From NCBI GenBank assembly GCA_013001055.1, contig JABDNH010000019.1:111219-175218 (forward strand): a stretch of DNA of 64,000 bases, in the 5' to 3' direction. The DNA is from Sphingomonas sp. GTDB taxonomy: Bacteria > Pseudomonadota > Alphaproteobacteria > Sphingomonadales > Sphingomonadaceae. The translations under genes were made by a program, and so were the position numbers. The notes beneath the pieces were generated by a model, which was not told where the DNA came from, did no database searches, and worked only from the letters and a program-made list of their open reading frames with translations. Of the stretch, positions 59,866-64,000 are shown piece after piece; the first letter of the stretch is position 1, and each line of letters opens with the position of its first letter.

Positions 59866-60055
59866 GATTGAGTTCCTTTCAAAGAACGTCTGTGTTCCCC
59901 GATCGCAACAGCGCGAGCGGGTATGCGTATTCGCGTCGTTTGAAGGGAAGTCGCAGTCTGGTTTACGCCGGGGTGCGGATCGCACAGACGGCGGCAGGCA
60001 AAAAACGAATCCGTCGCAAATTTCGACGTCAGCGGGCGCGCGTTAGCATAGCGGC

Positions 60056-60084
60056 ATCGGCGCGTATAGGCCTATACGGCCGAT
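60056..60084. repeat. Near-perfect 29-bp palindrome
   Basis: ATCGGC-G-CGTATAGG (60056-60070) and CCTATACGGCCGAT (60071-60084) are reverse complements apart from one extra G, centred on GGCC with no loop. The inner 16 bp (CGTATAGGCCTATACG, 60063-60078) is perfect. It abuts the stop of the minus-strand gene at 60084. It could be a terminator-like hairpin, but there is no T run, or a protein-binding operator. Confidence 0.6.
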
Positions 60085-60341
60085 CACTTGATAACGCGCA
60101 CGCCTTCTGCCGCCCATTCGGCATCGACATCGACGCCCTGGTCTTTCCATTCGGCGCGGGTCCAGCATTTGATGCGTTCGACGCGGGTGCCGGTGACGGG
60201 TTCGATCTTCATGCAGTAGCGCGTGGTCTCATCGCCGCTGGGCGCGGCGCGCATATGCTCGTCCTGCGGGCCGGCGGCGGCGGGGCACGGCGCGATGATG
60301 ATCGCCGCGGCGGCGGCGGCCAGCGTAATGCGATGATCCAT
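60084..60341 (-). CDS. Small secreted protein, paralogue A
   Basis: The 85-residue protein starts at ATG 60341, 6 nt after a strong GAGGAGG. Signal peptide MDHRITLAAAAAAIIIAPCPAAA. The mature part has TRYCMKIEP, VTGTRVERIKCWTRAEWKDQG and DAEWAAEGVRVIK with two conserved Cys probably forming a disulfide. Its last 48 residues match paralogue B (62188-62433) at 30 of 48 positions by my alignment. The ribosome site can fold with upstream CTCTCG (60360-60365). Function unknown. Confidence 0.82.
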   Translation of the reverse strand: MDHRITLAAAAAAIIIAPCPAAAGPQDEHMRAAPSGDETTRYCMKIEPVTGTRVERIKCWTRAEWKDQGVDVDAEWAAEGVRVIK

Positions 60342-60524
60342 GGTAATCCTCCTCGATTGCGAGAGCATTTTATCATCCTACCATGCCGGCGAACGACAAG
60401 CGAATATCGGTGAATGGCGAGCTGCCGACGCCGAGCGATCGGCGCGGGTTTGATTTCGTGCCGGATCTGCGGGGAAAGGGTGTAGGGTGCGCGCGGGGCC
60501 TTCCGCCCCGTGAAGGAAGCGATC

Positions 60525-60656
60525 ATGGCCAAAGGCCAACGCAAGTCGAACAAGGAAATCCGCAAACCCAAGGCGAAGAAGGAAAAAACCAACGCCTCGC
60601 AACCCTCGCTCAAGGCGGGCGGCATCAAGGGCCTGGAGAATATGAAGAATACATAG
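60525..60656 (+). CDS. Conserved 43-residue lysine-rich protein
   Basis: ATG 60525 follows AAGGAAG. The product MAKGQRKSNKEIRKPK... is strongly basic and ends GGIKGLENMKNT. Short basic proteins beginning MAKGQ-x-(R)SNKE are widespread in proteobacteria but uncharacterised. Too short for common gene-length cut-offs. It lies at the left end of the accessory patch between the two secreted-protein paralogues. Confidence 0.8.
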   Translation: MAKGQRKSNKEIRKPKAKKEKTNASQPSLKAGGIKGLENMKNT

Positions 60657-60760
60657 CGTAGCGCCGAGCATAGCGAAGCGATTGCAGCGCAATCGTTAGC
60701 TATGTCGAGAGACGCATAGCTTCGGCCGGGCTGCGGTGTAATTGCACCGACAGCTTCGAC

Positions 60761-60782
60761 GGGGTCAGGCCGCCCTGACCCC
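60761..60782 (-). terminator. Inverted repeat downstream of the HEPN gene
   Basis: GGGGTCAGG (60761-60769), CCGC loop, CCTGACCCC (60774-60782) is a perfect 9-bp hairpin lying 17 nt past the HEPN-protein stop. There is no long T run. The adjacent 60657-60760 stretch holds other short symmetries (GCGATTG/CGCAATCG near 60681-60699; GCTATG/CATAGC near 60703-60722) and no gene, and looks like a boundary sequence. Confidence 0.5.
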
Positions 60783-60799
60783 GGCTGCTCATCAAGTCT

Positions 60800-62119
60800 T
60801 CAAGTGTTCTGGCTTTCGCCCTTTAAAACACTAGTTAGTGTGAGACCGAATGTTGCACGTCCGAGATTCTCACAGAATCGTTGGTGAGACATCTTTAGAT
60901 CGAGTTCTTCCCAAACTTTTTGAAACAAAAGCTCTGCTACTATTTGGGCATTATTTGAATCTGATTCAAAGGCACGACGGCTTCCAGTGTGCACTAGCGC
61001 TGAGCGAATTCCGTATAGAGACTTGATTGATCTAGCGATTTCCGAACGCTCCTTATTGTCATCCGAAAGTAGCACAGCGGCTCGCCGACTAATATTCTGA
61101 ATGACTGGTGCGCTTTTGTCGCTATCTGACAAAAGGGCTTCGATTGCTGTGAAAAAATACAAAAGGCGGTCTGATCTGTCCCGACTTCTGCGCCCACGTG
61201 TCAGCCACCCGCAGCCTTGGTAGAATCGTGCACCCAATGAACTCGCAGAAGAATTGAATACCTGATCAAACTTCTTCTTGCAGGACTCAGCGTTCAAACC
61301 GCTTACGGCGGCGTCAGAAAGTTCATAGATATTTGCCGCAGTCATTCCGCCGAGTTGGCCGCCGCCGGCCTGCTTGAGCGCGAATGCATGATTTCTATTG
61401 TCATGTGGAATGAACGGGTGGGGCTCCAATTTTCCGACTGAAGGGGCGAGTAACCCCAGTTGGTCAGCGTCGATGGTCAGACGAAGCAAGCTGACCGCGA
61501 TATCAACCAGCCAAAGGGCTTCTTGGTCTCGCAACGGGTCGGCGACTGTCAAAGAGATGGACCACATCAGTGGCGGCAATTGGGTGACTATTCCAACCTC
61601 TTTGCCAATGGCAATTGTGTCTAAGGCCCACCCTTTACCAACCGCGAATTTAAAGTTTTCATTGATCTGTCGGAACTCGGCAATCCGAGCCTCTGCAGTG
61701 TGTATCGATACGGGGCCGATGCTCACATTTTCGACACCAACAGGTAGGCGAACCAAGGGGCAGGGGCGAAACCACTCAACCACCGAGGCGGATTTTGCCT
61801 CAATAGAGTCGAGAGCATCATATAACGTGACTGCGTCTTTGGGAATTCCTTCATCGGCGTGCGCAACAACAAAGTCCCAGAGCGCGCGGTCAATTATTTT
61901 CGCGTGACCGATCTCGGGGCCAAGTGCTTTTAGTGCTGCTGCCGTGAATGCGGCCTGCTGCTCTATTGCTGAGTCGGAGATCTGGAAGCCGTAACCATTG
62001 TGAAGTTTGAAGCGATTGAAGTCTAAGTCATCAATTTGGCAATCTGCACATTCAAGCGCCGTTTCGCCAAAATCCACTAAGAGCTTCCTGAATTCTTTGG
62101 TTCGAAGCTTACCGCTCAC
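60800..62119 (-). CDS. HEPN-domain protein (Apea-like), candidate defence ribonuclease
   Basis: The 439-residue protein starts at GTG 62119 (SGKLRTKEFRKLL) after GGAGG. The N-terminal about 270 residues are a mixed domain not recognised. Residues about 300-410 are helical and carry DRLLYFFTAIEALLSD and then SLYGIRSALVHTGSRR, where RSALVH is the R-x4-H of HEPN ribonucleases; the layout recalls the Apea-type HEPN proteins found in phage defence. Base composition is noticeably less GC-rich than all neighbours, with many AT-ending codons, indicating transfer. No antitoxin or second subunit is next to it. Confidence 0.75.
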   Translation of the reverse strand: MSGKLRTKEFRKLLVDFGETALECADCQIDDLDFNRFKLHNGYGFQISDSAIEQQAAFTAAALKALGPEIGHAKIIDRALWDFVVAHADEGIPKDAVTLYDALDSIEAKSASVVEWFRPCPLVRLPVGVENVSIGPVSIHTAEARIAEFRQINENFKFAVGKGWALDTIAIGKEVGIVTQLPPLMWSISLTVADPLRDQEALWLVDIAVSLLRLTIDADQLGLLAPSVGKLEPHPFIPHDNRNHAFALKQAGGGQLGGMTAANIYELSDAAVSGLNAESCKKKFDQVFNSSASSLGARFYQGCGWLTRGRRSRDRSDRLLYFFTAIEALLSDSDKSAPVIQNISRRAAVLLSDDNKERSEIARSIKSLYGIRSALVHTGSRRAFESDSNNAQIVAELLFQKVWEELDLKMSHQRFCENLGRATFGLTLTSVLKGESQNT

Positions 62120-62187
62120 TTAACCTCCAGCACCAAATTCCGGCGGTTTTGACGCCTTTAAGAATGCAACTCTTACCGAATGGCCCC

Positions 62188-62433
62188 TCACCCAATAATC
62201 CGCACGCCCTCCTCGGCCCATGCTTTATCGACATCGACGCCCTGGTCCGCCCACTGCTCGCGGGTCCAGCAATTGACGCGTTCGATGCGGGTGCCGGTGG
62301 TGGCTTCGACATTTTTGCAATAGCGGGTTTCGCTCGTGCCCTCGGGGGCTTTGCCGTGGTGCTCGTGATCGGGGCCTGCGGCGGCGAGTGGGGTGGCCAG
62401 CCCGGCGGTCAGCAGCAGGAATAGTCGGGACAT
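62188..62433 (-). CDS. Small secreted protein, paralogue B
   Basis: The 81-residue protein starts at ATG 62433 behind AAGGAG. Signal peptide MSRLFLLLTAGLATPLAAA, then a His-rich HEHHGKAP and the shared block TRYCKNVE, TTGTRIERVNCWTREQWADQG, AWAEEGVRIIG. It is in direct orientation with paralogue A 2.1 kb away. The ribosome site lies in a perfect hairpin arm (62439-62447). Function unknown; the two conserved Cys suggest a disulfide in the periplasm. Confidence 0.82.
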   Translation of the reverse strand: MSRLFLLLTAGLATPLAAAGPDHEHHGKAPEGTSETRYCKNVEATTGTRIERVNCWTREQWADQGVDVDKAWAEEGVRIIG

Positions 62434-62438
62434 GGTTC

Positions 62439-62471
62439 GTCTCCTTGAAGCATCGAGAGCGACAAGGAGAC
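62439..62471 (-). promoter_or_regulatory. Hairpin sequestering the ribosome site of paralogue B
   Basis: In the minus-strand transcript GTCTCCTTG (62471-62463), 15-nt loop, CAAGGAGAC (62447-62439) form a perfect 9-bp stem. The 3' arm contains the AAGGAG (62446-62441) for ATG 62433, and the 5' arm is its exact anti-site CTCCTT. Such an arrangement is typical of RNA thermometers or other translational switches, though it might be chance. Confidence 0.55.
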
Positions 62472-62500
62472 TACCATAATGCGGGGGCCGGGGCGAGGCG

Positions 62501-64000
<1,500 letters not shown>

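Overview
The window is GC-rich bacterial chromosome, densely packed, with many start/stop overlaps of 4 nt (ATGA/GTGA). Gene content and order point to an alphaproteobacterium of the order Sphingomonadales. The evidence is hemC-hemD followed by a mitofilin-like gene, divergent tsaD-gpsA, an SDHAF4-like (DUF1674) protein, a zf-CHCC protein, an FnrL-type regulator, a BigR-type sulfur switch, a heparinase-like gene between rpe and purH, and an NaAtm1-type exporter. No rRNA, tRNA, CRISPR array, transposase or prophage was seen. Nearly everything looks like core chromosome; the one clearly accessory patch is at about 60.4-62.2 kb.

Region by region: 0-4.9 kb is a minus-strand aroF-trpE-trpG-trpD-trpC operon. 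It is preceded by an apparently leaderless trp leader peptide with three consecutive Trp codons and an attenuator hairpin. 5.0-12.9 kb is a plus-strand histidine operon: a TrpR-like regulator, hisG, hisD, a hisC-hisB gene fusion, hisH, hisA, hisF, hisIE, then a BaiN/HI0933-like flavoprotein. The missing histidinol phosphatase (hisN) lies convergently at 12.9-13.7 kb, so every step of histidine synthesis is encoded here. hisN is the last gene of a minus-strand sulfur operon (bigR, rhodanese-DUF2892, TSUP exporter) that is divergent from a persulfide-dioxygenase-like gene.

16-32 kb holds a prolyl 4-hydroxylase-like oxygenase, a penicillin-recognising serine hydrolase, heme genes with a mitofilin homologue, tsaD-gpsA, rsmB, rpe, a heparinase-like gene, purH, a polysaccharide flippase and polA. 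32-47 kb holds an ABC ATPase-nadB-fnr operon, two DUF4402 secreted proteins, tldD, recQ, an FG-GAP lipoprotein, a HerA-like ATPase and an Atm1-type exporter. At 46.7-47.3 kb a textbook sigma-54 promoter with an upstream palindrome precedes a 36-residue membrane peptide and pspC, a reduced phage-shock-type envelope stress operon.

47-60 kb carries an SLC13-type carrier, small membrane proteins, lipoproteins, an acyltransferase, a peroxiredoxin, an aldehyde dehydrogenase, an S41 peptidase, a two-domain retropepsin-like protease and a cold-shock protein. At 60.1-62.4 kb two paralogous small secreted-protein genes in direct orientation bracket a conserved lysine-rich small protein and a 439-residue HEPN-domain protein, which is a candidate defence nuclease. 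The window ends inside thiC.
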